Source: Saccoglossus kowalevskii
Lineage: Eukaryota; Hemichordata; Enteropneusta; Harrimaniidae
Direction: 5' to 3'
DNA: 29,818 bases
Assembly: GCF_000003605.2 (NCBI RefSeq)
Contig: NW_003116454.1
Coordinates: 38,012-67,829, forward strand
Position 1 is the stretch's first letter, and each line of letters starts with the position of its first letter. The notes beneath the pieces were generated by a model. The model saw only the letters and a list, made by a program, of their open reading frames with translations, searched no databases and was not told the DNA's origin. Shown here piece by piece: positions 14,101-26,100 of this stretch. Both the position numbers and the translations under genes were made by a program.

Positions 14101-17100
14101 AATAAAGCCACCCCGTCTCACCTTAATTCTATGTTCAAGGTCTTTGTGGGTGGGACCGCCTTGATTGCTTTTTAACTAGACGCTGGTGACTTAAATATAG
14201 AGTACAGGGTTATTGTTGAACTCCTCCCCAGTGTCTGTTACGTATGTGAGCAGAATCAAAATGATTTTATTTGAGAACTTAATGCGTCTTGTGTCTATCC
14301 GGCATGTGCTGTTCGTGCCAATGACTTTTTTATCAACTAGGTGGGTGGGAGGTTGGTTGGTTGGGTTGTTTAGGTAGGTAGCTCGGTGTGTTTGTTTAGG
14401 TAGGTGGATGGGTGAGTAAGTAGGTGGTTAGNNNNNNNNNNNNNNNNNNNNNNNNNNNNNNNNNNNNNNNNNNNNNNNNNNNNNNNNNNNNNNNNNNNNN
14501 NNNNNNNNNNNNNNNNNNNNNNNNNNNNNNNNNNNNNNNNNNNNNNNNNNNNNNNNNNNNNNNNNNNNNNNNNNNNNNNNNNNNNNNNNNNNNNNNNNNN
14601 NNNNNNNNNNNNNNNNNNNNNNNNNNNNNNNNNNNNNNNNNNNNNNNNNNNNNNNNNNNNNNNNNNNNNNNNNNNNNNNNNNNNNNNNNNNNNNNNNNNN
14701 NNNNNNNNNNNNNNNNNNNNNNNNNNNNNNNNNNNNNNNNNNNNNNNNNNNNNNNNNNNNNNNNNNNNNNNNNNNNNNNNNNNNNNNNNNNNNNNNNNNN
14801 NNNNNNNNNNNNNNNNNNNNNNNNNNNNNNNNNNNNNNNNNNNNNNNNNNNNNNNNNNNNNNNNNNNNNNNNNNNNNNNNNNNNNNNNNNNNNNNNNNAC
14901 AGCAAACGTCTCTAGTTAATATATGACACATTTCCTATGTAGCTTAACCAACCTTTTCCAAGTTATTATTTTTATCATCAAATCATTTCAAAATTTCAAA
15001 ATTCAGAATTGTAAAAGTGTTTCTTCAAGAAACGTCTATTCATACCACAAACAATACCATTTTTATTTTAATTTGATATTTTGTCGTAATAAAAACATCG
15101 ACATGTCTCTAAAAAATATTTGACATATGATGTTGATAGTCAACACATCAAAAAAATGTAGTTGTTTTATTATGTTCACATTTTGTTTAATCTTTAATCA
15201 ACAAAAACTATAGAATACATATAAATTACAAATGTCTGAAGTCTAATATGTCTGAATTCTTGCTTGGTATGAAAGTCTGTTCCTTTTATACAGAGCACAA
15301 TTGAGACACAACACAAAATGTAATGGAAAAATCAAAGATATTATTAGTATTATCTTCTGTGGAAATAAATAATAGAAGTTGTTTCCTATTAAAATGACAA
15401 AACAGGAACTTTGTGCTCTTCAATTACTGTGCAGTCATTTCAATTAAAGAATAATAATATTATTAGAAATGCTCTGTTCCTTGGTAGGGTCAATCGCAAT
15501 CTTATGTAATCTATGGCTTTGGTTGTTGTTTTAGCTATTTTTCAAAAATTTCTTATATCTTATTTTACGTTATTTAACTTTAAATACAGTGGGCTTTCAT
15601 GATTACCAAACTTAAAAAAATATTCACAAATAAACAATAATTTAAAATAAAATAGATTGGTCCTATCTTTGTTTCTTCAATAATATGAATTCTTGAATCT
15701 ATTTCTGAATTCTAAGATTTTTTTTCAGTGTATGTGTACATGTATAAAGTGGAAGATAATGTATTGTTGTCTCAACCCATGTCATGTATAGTGCAAATAT
15801 AATTTCACAAAAATTTGAATTGAATTCATTACCTGAATAATATATATGAATACTAAGTAGCTAATTTGCATATTAACTGATTTTAAAAGACAACATCCAG
15901 TATCCATGTTCCACTCTCTCTGTACATTGTGATTGATTTTTTTTATAATTAATCTGCATGTTAATATGCTAATTATTAATAGATCACATTACCACTGTTG
16001 GACATATAGTCTAAAATTCCTTGATTATAACTACATGTATATATGCAAATTGTAGCAATTTCTTGTCATGCTTATTTTCCATGTAGGTGCTGGGATGTCA
16101 GAGCAAAGAAAAGCAAAGCACAACAAGTTTTCACAGGTATAGTTTTACATGTGACTTTAAGCTACTTATAACATGTGATTGAGATGGGTGATGAGGACTA
16201 TGAAAAATGGCAGGTGTTGAAATGTGCAAGTGACTAAATATGTGGACATGTGTGTACTGCTTTCAGTGTCCAAATGTGACTGCTGCAGTTTCCAAATGTG
16301 ACTGCTGCAGTTTCCAAATGTGACTGCTGCAGTGTCCAAATGTGACTGCTGCAGTTTCCAAATGTGACTGCTGCAGTTTCCAAATGTGACTGCTGCAGTT
16401 TCCAAATGTGACTGCTGCAGTGTCCAAATGTGACTGCTGCAGTGTCCAACTGTGACTGCTGTGAGTGTCCAAATGTGACTGCTGTGAGTGTCCAAATGTG
16501 ACTGCTGCAAGTGTCCAAATGTGACTGCTGCAAGTGTCCAAATGTGACTGCTGCAAGTGTCCAAATGTGACTGCTGCAGTGTCCAAATGTGACTGCTGCA
16601 AGTGTCCAAATGTGACTGCACAGTTGCTAAATGTGATTACTGCAAATGTCCAAATGTGACTGCTGCAACTGTCCAAATGTGACTGCTGCAACTGTCCAAA
16701 TGTGACTGCTGCAAGTGTCCAAATGTGACTGCTGTGAGTGTCCAAATGTGACTGCTGTGAGTGTCCAAATGTGACTGCTGTGAGTGTCCAAATGTGACTG
16801 CTGTGAGTGTCCAAATGTGACTGCTGTGAGTGTCCAAATGTGACTGCTGCAACTGTCCAAATGTGACTGCTGTGAGTGTCCAAATGTGACTGCTGCAACT
16901 GTCCAAATGTGACTGCACAGTTGCCAAATGTGATTACTGCAAATGTCCAAATGTGACTGCTGCAACTGTCCAAATGTGACTGCTGCAAGTGTCCAAATGT
17001 GACTGCTGCAAGTGTCCAAATGTGACTGCTGTGAGTGTCCAAATGTGACTGCTGTGAGTGTCCAAATGTGACTGCTGTGAGTGTCCAAATGTGACTGCTG

Positions 17101-20100
17101 TGAGTGTCCAAATGTGACTGCTGTGAGTGTCCAAATGTGACTGCTGTGAGTGTCCAAATGTGACTGCTGTGAGTGTCCAAATGTGACTGCTGCAAGTGTC
17201 CAAATGTGACTGCTGTGAGTGTCCAAATGTGACTGCTGCTCAGGTATAGTTTTACGTGTGACTTTAAGCTACTGATAACATGATTGCAATTGGGCGATGA
17301 GGACTATGACAAATTGCAGGTGTTGAAATGTGCAAGTTGCAAGTGACTAAATATGTGGACATGTGTGTACTGCTTTCAGTGTTGAAATGTGATTACTGCA
17401 AGTGTCCAAATTTGACTGCTGCAAGTGTCCAAATGTGACTGCTGCAAATGTCCAAATGTGACTGCTGCAAATGTCCAAATGTGACTGGCTGCAGTTGCCA
17501 AATGTGACTACTGCAAGTGTCCAAATGTGACTGCTGCAAGTGTCCAAATGTGACTGCTGTGAGTGTCCAAATGTGACTGCTGTGAGTGTCCAAATGTGAC
17601 TGCTGTGAGTGTCCAAATGTGACTGCTGTGAGTGTCCAAATGTGACTGCTGTGAGTGTCCAAATGTGACTGCTGCAGTGTCCAAATGTGACTGCTGCAAG
17701 TGTCCAAATGTGACTGCTGCAGTTGCCAAATGTGACTGGCTGCAGTTGCCAAATGTGACTACTGCAAGTGTACAAATGTGACTGCTGTGAGTGTCCAAAT
17801 GTGACTGCTGAATGTGTCCAAATGTGACTGCTGCAAGTGTCCAAATGTGACTGCACAGTTGCCAAATGTGATTACTGCAAATGTCCAAATGTGACTGCTG
17901 CAACTGTCCAAATGTGACTGCTGCAACTGTCCAAATGTGACTGCTGCAAGTGTCCAAATGTGACTGCTGTGAGTGTCCAAATGTGACTGCTGCGAGTGTC
18001 CAAATGTGACTGCTGTGAGTGTCCAAATGTGACTGCTGCAACTGTCCAAATGTGACTGCACAGTTGCCAAATGTGATTACTGCAAATGTCCAAATGTGAC
18101 TGCTGCAACTGTCCAAATGTGACTGCTGCAAGTGTCCAAATGTGACTGCTGCAAGTGTCCAAATGTGACTGCTGTGAGTGTCCAAATGTGACTGCTGTGA
18201 GTGTCCAAATGTGACTGCTGCAAGTGTCCAAATGTGACTGCTGCGAGTGTCCAAATGTGACTGCTGTGAGTGTCCAAATGTGACTGCTGTGAGTGTCCAA
18301 ATGTGACTGCTGTGAGTGTCCAAATGTGACTGCTGTGAGTGTCCAAATGTGACTGCTGTGAGTGTCCAAATGTGACTGCTGTGAGTGTCCAAATGTGACT
18401 GCTGTGAGTGTCCAAATGTGACTGCGAGTGTCCAAATGTGACTGCGAGTGTCCAAATGTGACTGCTGCAAGTGTCCAAATGTGACTGCTGCAAGTGTCCA
18501 AATGTGACTGCTGCAAGTGTCCAAATGTGACTGCTGCAGTGTCCAAATGTGACTGCTGCAGTGTCCAAATGTGACTGCTGCAGTGTCCAAATGTGACTGC
18601 TGCAGTGTCCAAATATGACTGCTGCAGTATCCAAATATGATTACTGCAAGTGTCCAAATGTGATTACTGCAAGTGTCCAAATGTGACTGCTGCAGTTGCC
18701 AAATTGGACTGCAGTGAGTGATAGTTATCTTGTTTAAAAGATGCATGCAGATCCACTGAGCCCGTATCTCATACAAGCCAATCAAGTTTAAACTTCACAC
18801 ATACATCACACATCAACTACATTTATATATGGGGACTATTTTCTTAACATTGACTTGTTATATTTGATGATAATTCTAAAATTCTTTATTTTTTTTTAAT
18901 TTGATGACTCACTGCCGGAACATGAATTCTATTCTAGTGATATAAACTGACAGTTAATCTTTTGAATTCTGCATTCAGGTTACCCTGGCAACAAATTTAC
19001 AAGTTTTGATGTAAATTGCACTGATACTATAGTATGTGCTGGAACAGAGTCTGTAGGAGAAGACGCATATATTATATTCTGGTAAGTTAATACAGTCATC
19101 TAGAGAAGCATCCAATTGATCAATTTACATTAAATAAGTCATTCCCATGGTAACCATTTACTACAGCCTGTCTGTATCTATAGTATGTGTGTAATCAAGG
19201 ATACATGAGATAAGGGTATGCAAATGACTTTGTATGTGATGAAGATCACTATTTGATGTCGCATGAACTGTGATGTGACCACAAGATTGGGCAACAAACG
19301 CCAATTTCTAAAAATTCTAATGAAATATGCGACAGAACTTGTTAGGTCAGCATCTCGGGCAGTGTCATCTATTGTTTTTGCATATTCGCATATATTATTA
19401 TATTATATATATGTTTTTTAAAAGACAGCAAAAAACATGATCATTGTATTTCTACAATTAACCTCTTCACCACCAGTTCCCCCTTTCATCCCAAAATAGT
19501 CCCATTTATGGTTTGCACTTTCAGAAAATTGGAAAAAAAATAGCCAAATTGAGTAAAAACTGAAAATTAACACAAATTTTGTCTGTTGGCTCCAAAATTA
19601 AGGTTCATTTAGGCCAGACTTTTCTCTAGTTTTTATAAAGCAATTGTTTTGTGGAGGGTGGAAAAAAAATAAAATTAATTCTTTTTTTCCATTAGATTTG
19701 TGTGATTCTCAAAGAACTGTAAGTGACATCATTGTTCGGAGAGAAGAAATGAAATAAAATTTTATTCCATGTATAACCTTGTTTCTCAATTGCGCGAGAC
19801 TTCGATACTTTGATCATGATACTCCCACGAAAATGCAACTTGGATATGTTATGCGGCGAGCGGTAAAAAATGAAGATAAAAATAATTTTTTTTAGCATTT
19901 TTTTGCACTTACAAGTCGGCGGGTGCAAGATTACGCTGAAATAAAATTTTATTTATATTTCATTTTCGGCTCCTGTTCATTCGAGGGTTCGCGAAACAAT
20001 GGATAAGAAAAGTCTGGCCTTTGTCAATGTGAAGCTTCTCTCAATATTGTACCTGATTGGCTACCCAACCCTAACGCTTAACAGTCAGACCAATCAGAGA

Positions 20101-23100
20101 GCAGCTTAATGTTTCTTGACAGGTTTTTATTGATGCATCAAATCCCATCTGGTATATATGCACTTTACAATGTCTTCATTGCCGATTTTAGGGGGTGCAC
20201 CCCCTATAAAATCTATCACTTCATTAAGAGGGAATAGGTACTTTCAAAACCTGTAAAGAAAACATTTTTCACTGAAAAGTTCTCCTTCTTCAATACGTAA
20301 TCCATAAAAAACCTGAAAATGTGATATAGGACAAAAATCATCATTTTCATACTAGTAACTAACAGATGATTAAGAAAATTAAAAAAAAAATATATGCAAA
20401 TTATTATAACATTACCAGTACTTTATTTACACTCAGCTGGTGTGTTTTATTTCCTAGTCGTTAATCAGTTATCGTGCGGCCTTGTAGCAAGGTTATCGTT
20501 GAAACTACGCTGTAGGGCACATGGATCGTAACAGGTTATCGCATACAGAAAGTAATAATCCATGATGCAATTATCATCAGTTATTATGTTGCATCAACTT
20601 TTAAAACCTCGAGTTTTCTATATTTATCTTTTTGATTGCTTAGCGATATCAATCTCAACTCACTACTGACATACTCCTGTCTTGTCTTTTTGACGCATGG
20701 TTGATGAACTCTTGTGATAGTGTAATTTGTTTGCCTTTAATTGCAGTCGTTTTATCGCTCTTTTTCACATCGTTTACGCTGACATTTTTGGAAATGCAAT
20801 CAGTTTCTCATTTGTATAATATATCTCATCCAATTGATCAAACAAATCTCTGACTTGCTCATTTGCTCTTGGCATCTTTTTTTTTTTTTTTTTTTTCAAT
20901 CATGAAGGTTGATTCATATCACTTTGTTTTTTTCAAGACCATTTAATTGTCTATGGTATTTGCCCTAGTGTATATGATTAATGAAAAGTTAAATGTATAT
21001 ATATATTGTCTATAACAAACAGCTTATATATAAGAATTGGAGAAACTGATTTGAGAAAAAATTTAAAGTTTTGAATGCCAAATGTCATAAAACAAAAAAT
21101 ATGTGAAATTAACTTAATACATTTTTAGTTTCCACAGTGTGTGATTATCATCTCTCCAACACTCAGTCCAACATCCGTAATTATTAATGTTGTCTGTACG
21201 TGTTTCCCTGTGTCTGTGTTTTCCAAGTATTATCCCTGCGAAATAGCCCCCTCAGCATTGCCAAGTATTAAATCAATACAGAAACGCGATTACCGGTAAT
21301 GTTTTAGGATTTATGCGCAAAACTCTACTGTACCTTTAGTCGAGATATTCTGTAAAGTGACATTCATGGCATTCATGAAGACAAAATTCTGAATAGTCAC
21401 TGACACTTACAGAACCCTAGGGAAAATTTCACTGCTATAAAATTTCACGATTTTCTCTGATCCGAAAATTTGTCTGGCAAAACTAAAGCAGTTTACAGTA
21501 TATATGGTGAGATTGTGAAATACGAGAAATGTATGCAGTTACTCTCAAACCAAAGTATTGATAGAAGTATATTATATTAGTATACTAGTTACCATAGCGA
21601 CATGCTCATTTCTATTTTCTCAGTGTTCAACTTACAAGTGTTCATTACGAGTATAAAACTGGTATAAATTGAATTATTGGGAAACAAATATCGTTAATTT
21701 AGCAGTATCTGAGTCTTTGATTCCACGTAAAAAATTTCAATTAAGTAGCATGCATTATTTCTTTCCTCTATCTTGTTTGTTAAATTTTTAAAACGCTGGA
21801 ATCTGTAGTCTTGACATGGATATCAGATCGCAACTTAATTACCTGGTATCGTGATTTTCATTTCCGGCATCTGGCTGCGTGTTTATTGTGTACTGATGAT
21901 CAATCAATGTCGCATTTGATTGACATGTTGTGCGTATATAACCACAAATTACTTAATGATCCCCAGAGACTTGCTATATCGGGATCGGCCATTTTTAATT
22001 ATAAACAATTCTAGTATCATTGTCAATTACATCGTCTACATATATTGCTTATTTTTCCCGAGCACAGACGTCATCAGCTGTGTCCCAACCCCAATTCTGG
22101 CATATACCACTTAATGTAAACTGCCGTTACATAGAATGTAGACACAATTATTTTTGTGTGATGTCGGAGCATAAATTCTTATAACTTTTTCTAGCGTTAA
22201 GAAATGTACACTGTCAAATCAAATTCAAACCACCTACATGATGTCATGATCAAATCATTGTTTAATACAGGGCAATTTATAATGTAATGCTGGTAATGGT
22301 TGCAACAACTATACACTCAAATACAATGCACGCTATGTTTTTATTATTCCCTCTCAGGTGATTATGCGTACAATAATAATATTTTTATTTTATTGTCCCT
22401 TGTAATATGTTATTCCTTTAACAATTTAATAACAAGAAATATAGAATAACGTATTGGTATATATTCAACATAAAATAAAATAAATTTCAATTCATTTAAA
22501 AAATAAAATACAATGTTTGACTATGTGTCTCATTATTCATGTGAAATGAATAGGAAATTTGACAGTTCTTTAATAATGGATGGCGCTTTTGTTGAACAGA
22601 AGATACATGAATTTCTGTTCTGTATTTTTGAAAGTTTCTTCAAAATTTCCATAAAAACAACAGTTCTGCACAATTTCTCTGTACTCCATAGGCCTATGCG
22701 CATGCCCATCACTGTAAATACTGCGTGCTGTAAATGACATTACACTTTTTTAAAAGGTTAGAATTATGTCGTTAATGTTGTTTTATTGCCAGCTTTAGTG
22801 TTATTCGTTTTATTTTTGAGTGCCTTTAGTAGTTGTGCGGTGATTGAATTACTATTTAAGTTAACGTCATAACAAATCAACTTTGTTAGATTCTCTTTTT
22901 GGGCTAAATGCACATATTTATGGTGTTTTTATTATTCTATTGAATTATCAGGGATTCTGGTAAATTATATCCATAGATTTTGTCATGAATGTTTTTGTTA
23001 ATCTCTCTTTAAATTGATTTATGCGTTCGGTATATTTTGTAATTTAATAATAACAAACTAAGGACATTTCAAAATTATTTAGGGGCATCTCACAATTCTT

Positions 23101-26100
23101 GCAATTGTTATTGACAAATTACATGTACATGTACCTTGGCAAACTAGTGTACGGTAAATAAAAATTTCAAATTACATCAAATTCTTAATATTTTGCCAAG
23201 TGCCATCAAAAAAATGACAGAGCAAATAAAATTTGAGGTACCCAAATTTGTCTCTATGAAAACAATTATGACTGCTATTTTCCTATTCTGTTTAACCTTA
23301 TTTTGGCAGCCATTTCAGATTTGAAAATACATGCATGTCTTTTTCGCGAGCATGTCTTTTTCATGAATTTAGCGAGACAATTGATTCGCTAATTCAAGAT
23401 GTCGCTAATGACTTTATTATCGATTCAAAATGGCAGCCAAACAAAGAAAGCAACAATGGCAAGAGAGATGCGCTAAATCAACATTTTGCTATTACGTCAT
23501 TTTACCACAATTCGCTAAAATTGCATGCCGCTTTTTCAACATGTTTTACAGTATTTGACGTTCATAAACAAGTTTTTTCTTCAAAACAGCCAATCACAAA
23601 GAATAATTTGGCAAAGTTCCTAAAGACGTGTGTTAGCGAACTTTTAAGTTTAATTGCTCAGGTTTTGTTGATCATGGGCAAGTGGAAATCATGATCAAAT
23701 GTTATAACAAAATAGACTGTAACGGTATGTGCTTTATTTATGCAGAAGTTTGCTAAATTTTGTAACAGTGAATATTTCATTGAGTGACTATCACACAACT
23801 TTGTGAAATATAGCAGTAGAAATTAAATGGTTCTGCATTTGGCTATAAACAGTCGTACAACAACATTGGAAACATTAAGGAATATATAGTGTGCATACAT
23901 AAGTTACGCCACAGCGTGAAAATATTACCGAGATATCTGTGCATTTTGAAAACACTGAATCATATCCAAAATATTAGTGATTTTTATTTCTATGTTTGAT
24001 AAATATCATTAATGACCTTCCTGGGGATCTTTTCATCTTTCGGAATGTTATTATATTGATGTACAACGGTAGAGATAATGTGTTTATACCCGATAATAAT
24101 GTGCGTTATCTCTCGCTTGACAGGGATTGTAGATCTACCAATCTCCTAGGCGCCTACAAAGAATCACATTCAGACGATGTCACACAGGTAAGTCAACATC
24201 TCTCCTGAAATCAATATCAAGTTGTGTCAGAAGCAAAATTTTATTTAGTTTTAGTTGATTTTGTCAGAACTGCGCATTTGTATATTCTAGTCATTTATTA
24301 TTGTTCTTCTGTGCATTTAATACACACTATGCACTGTGTATAGTAATTTAAGCGCAGTATGGCTGTAACGTTGGCAAACAAAAATCATGGTTGTAACTTA
24401 TATTTTATCAACACAAACAACCTTGAAATATGACTTAGTCCCATCATATAATTTGATTTGGTAATTTTTTATTGATTCACTGAAATAACGACATCGCTAT
24501 GTAAGCCATACATGTTTCTGTGAGTCTCCCACATGCACATGGGCAGTTTTGATGATAGTGTTACTTCAATACGCCAATTTACTTGAAAAATTTTGCTAGA
24601 TAATAATCAGTCTGATTAAAAACCGATGTTGGTGTCGACTTCAGTTTGTTTGTTTTTAATTGCCATATTTTTTATTGATTTATATTTTTAAGTGGTTAAA
24701 ATAAAAACAAAAAAACAGTAGATGTGGATAAAAAAACATGAGAGCAAATAAAATATGACAATAATAAAAAATATATATATAAGTAAATAAAAAATAAATA
24801 AATTGAGGTGACACCTGCATCAGATTTTAACCACATTGGATAATGTGCTGTTCAAAATTCACTGACAATTATGTTTCCATGGAAACCATCACTGTATATA
24901 ATTCAAGTCTACACAACTTGTTTTTTTTTCTTGTATTACTGAAAACTTTTTGTTTCCATTTTTCTCCCTTCCCTCCTATATTAGGCAGGTGTAGGTATCC
25001 ATTTTGTAGATTTTTATCTCCCTGCCAGTGCAACTGTATCCTAACAATCCAATCCAATCAGAATAACCTGTTATTCACCCCCCCACCCCCTGAAATGTTT
25101 AGAGGCTAACTAGGTTATGTTAACATCCTTGTACCCAGTAACTTGGCTCCACTACGAAAAAATTAAACAAAATAAATGTTCCCTGCTGACACTAGAGGGC
25201 AGTATGTCGTATTAGATGCAGTCGAGTTGCTGGGTATCTGTATTTTTTGTAGATTGCATGTTTATTATGATAGTCCGTTTGCGTACTAACCTTGTTCACA
25301 CACTCTCATTTGAAATTAACATGCTTGCTTTGCATTGTCTTGCCTTGTGTCATTCCCTTTGTCTAGTCTCTAATTGCATCGCTACCGAATCCCCAAATAT
25401 GGCCAATTGAATGTTAAAGTGATGATAATGTTGTATTGAACAGTCACTGACAATTTTTACAATAATAAAAAGCACAGCTCTGCTAAACATTAGTTAAATG
25501 TCGTTTTGACCAAAATATTTTCTCCCATCATGAAAAGAAAAAATGTTTTTGCATTAATTGCTGATTCACTATGGTGAGTATACTATTAAAATAGAAGTAC
25601 AGAATCTGGAACTTGTGCTTTATATTGTCAAAATCTCGGTTTCCCTAGATAGTAAATTTTGTTGATGGTCATCTTCTATTGTTTTTTTGTTTTGAAAAAA
25701 TCTCTTTGTTGTGTGCATGCTATCAAAGCATTTTGACATTGTGTGTGAACGCAAGATTAATGTTTGTCGTCCACGTCGTTAACTCTCTTACATGATATTC
25801 TCTCTGCTTTATTTCTGCTGGATAGCACAATCATTTTGTCATACAACAGGTAACATGTCAGTTCATTATTCTTTGTCGGTGTTTAGTTGACAAACAACAC
25901 CCTCAACCCCACCCCCCAACCAAATGATGTGTAGTATGCACCATAAGTGTTATGTGTTTATGATTAGAGCGTGGTGGTCGTTGCGCAGCGCATGTTCGAA
26001 TTTCTTGTAAATAAGCAATGTATTTTACACGCATTGTATACGTTGCTATGAGTCCCATATCGAACAGGAAAAAGTCAAACAAACAACTTCTCATGTGAGG

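Larger units (their letters stand above)
11264..16086 (+). other. WDR89 intron 3 (4.8 kb including assembly gap)
   Basis: A GT-AG intron whose true length is uncertain because of the N run. It holds family A copy 2, a 31-bp tandem array, family B copy 2 and a GGT-rich tract at the gap. The part after the gap (14899-16080) is very AT-rich with no recognisable gene. The short open frames at 11515-11748 and 14923-15123 show no family features. Confidence 0.8.
16137..18978 (+). other. WDR89 intron 4, almost wholly minisatellite
   Basis: A GT-AG intron starting GTATAG and ending TTCTGCATTCAG. The layout is header A (16137-16266), array A (16267-17238), header B (17244-17379), array B (17380-about 18712), then about 260 bp of ordinary AT-rich sequence before exon 5. 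No gene is seen. Confidence 0.9.
19082..24123 (+). other. WDR89 intron 5 (5.0 kb)
   Basis: A GT-AG intron with a consensus donor. It holds repeat family C copy 1 (19458-19610), a candidate inverted-repeat element (19611-20020), an 18-bp palindrome (20189-20206) and a 20-base T run (20877-20896). The 119-codon open frame at 23335-23694 lies in sequence with repeated CGCTAA strings and inverted TTTGGC-GCCATTT segments, so it looks repeat-derived. The remaining 20.9-23.3 kb is AT-rich with no recognisable gene. Confidence 0.85.

Noticed and set aside
14396-14931. Open frames across the N run
   Set aside because: They are produced by translating unknown bases.
16267-17238. Array A as a plus-strand coding exon between the acceptor-like and donor-like strings
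   Set aside because: The repeated ATGTGAC supplies an in-frame TGA on the plus strand within a few units in every frame.
16267-18712. CRISPR array
   Set aside because: The units are contiguous 22-23 bp tandem copies without unique spacers, and they lie in an animal intron.
16166-18785. Ten or so overlapping minus-strand open frames of 89-425 codons as real genes
   Set aside because: They are the same 23-bp minisatellite read in different frames. There is no codon bias, no promoter and no homology, and every frame is open for the same trivial reason.
20877-20896. Poly-T as the tail of a minus-strand SINE or retrogene
   Set aside because: No retroposon body, target duplication or internal promoter boxes were recognised on either side.
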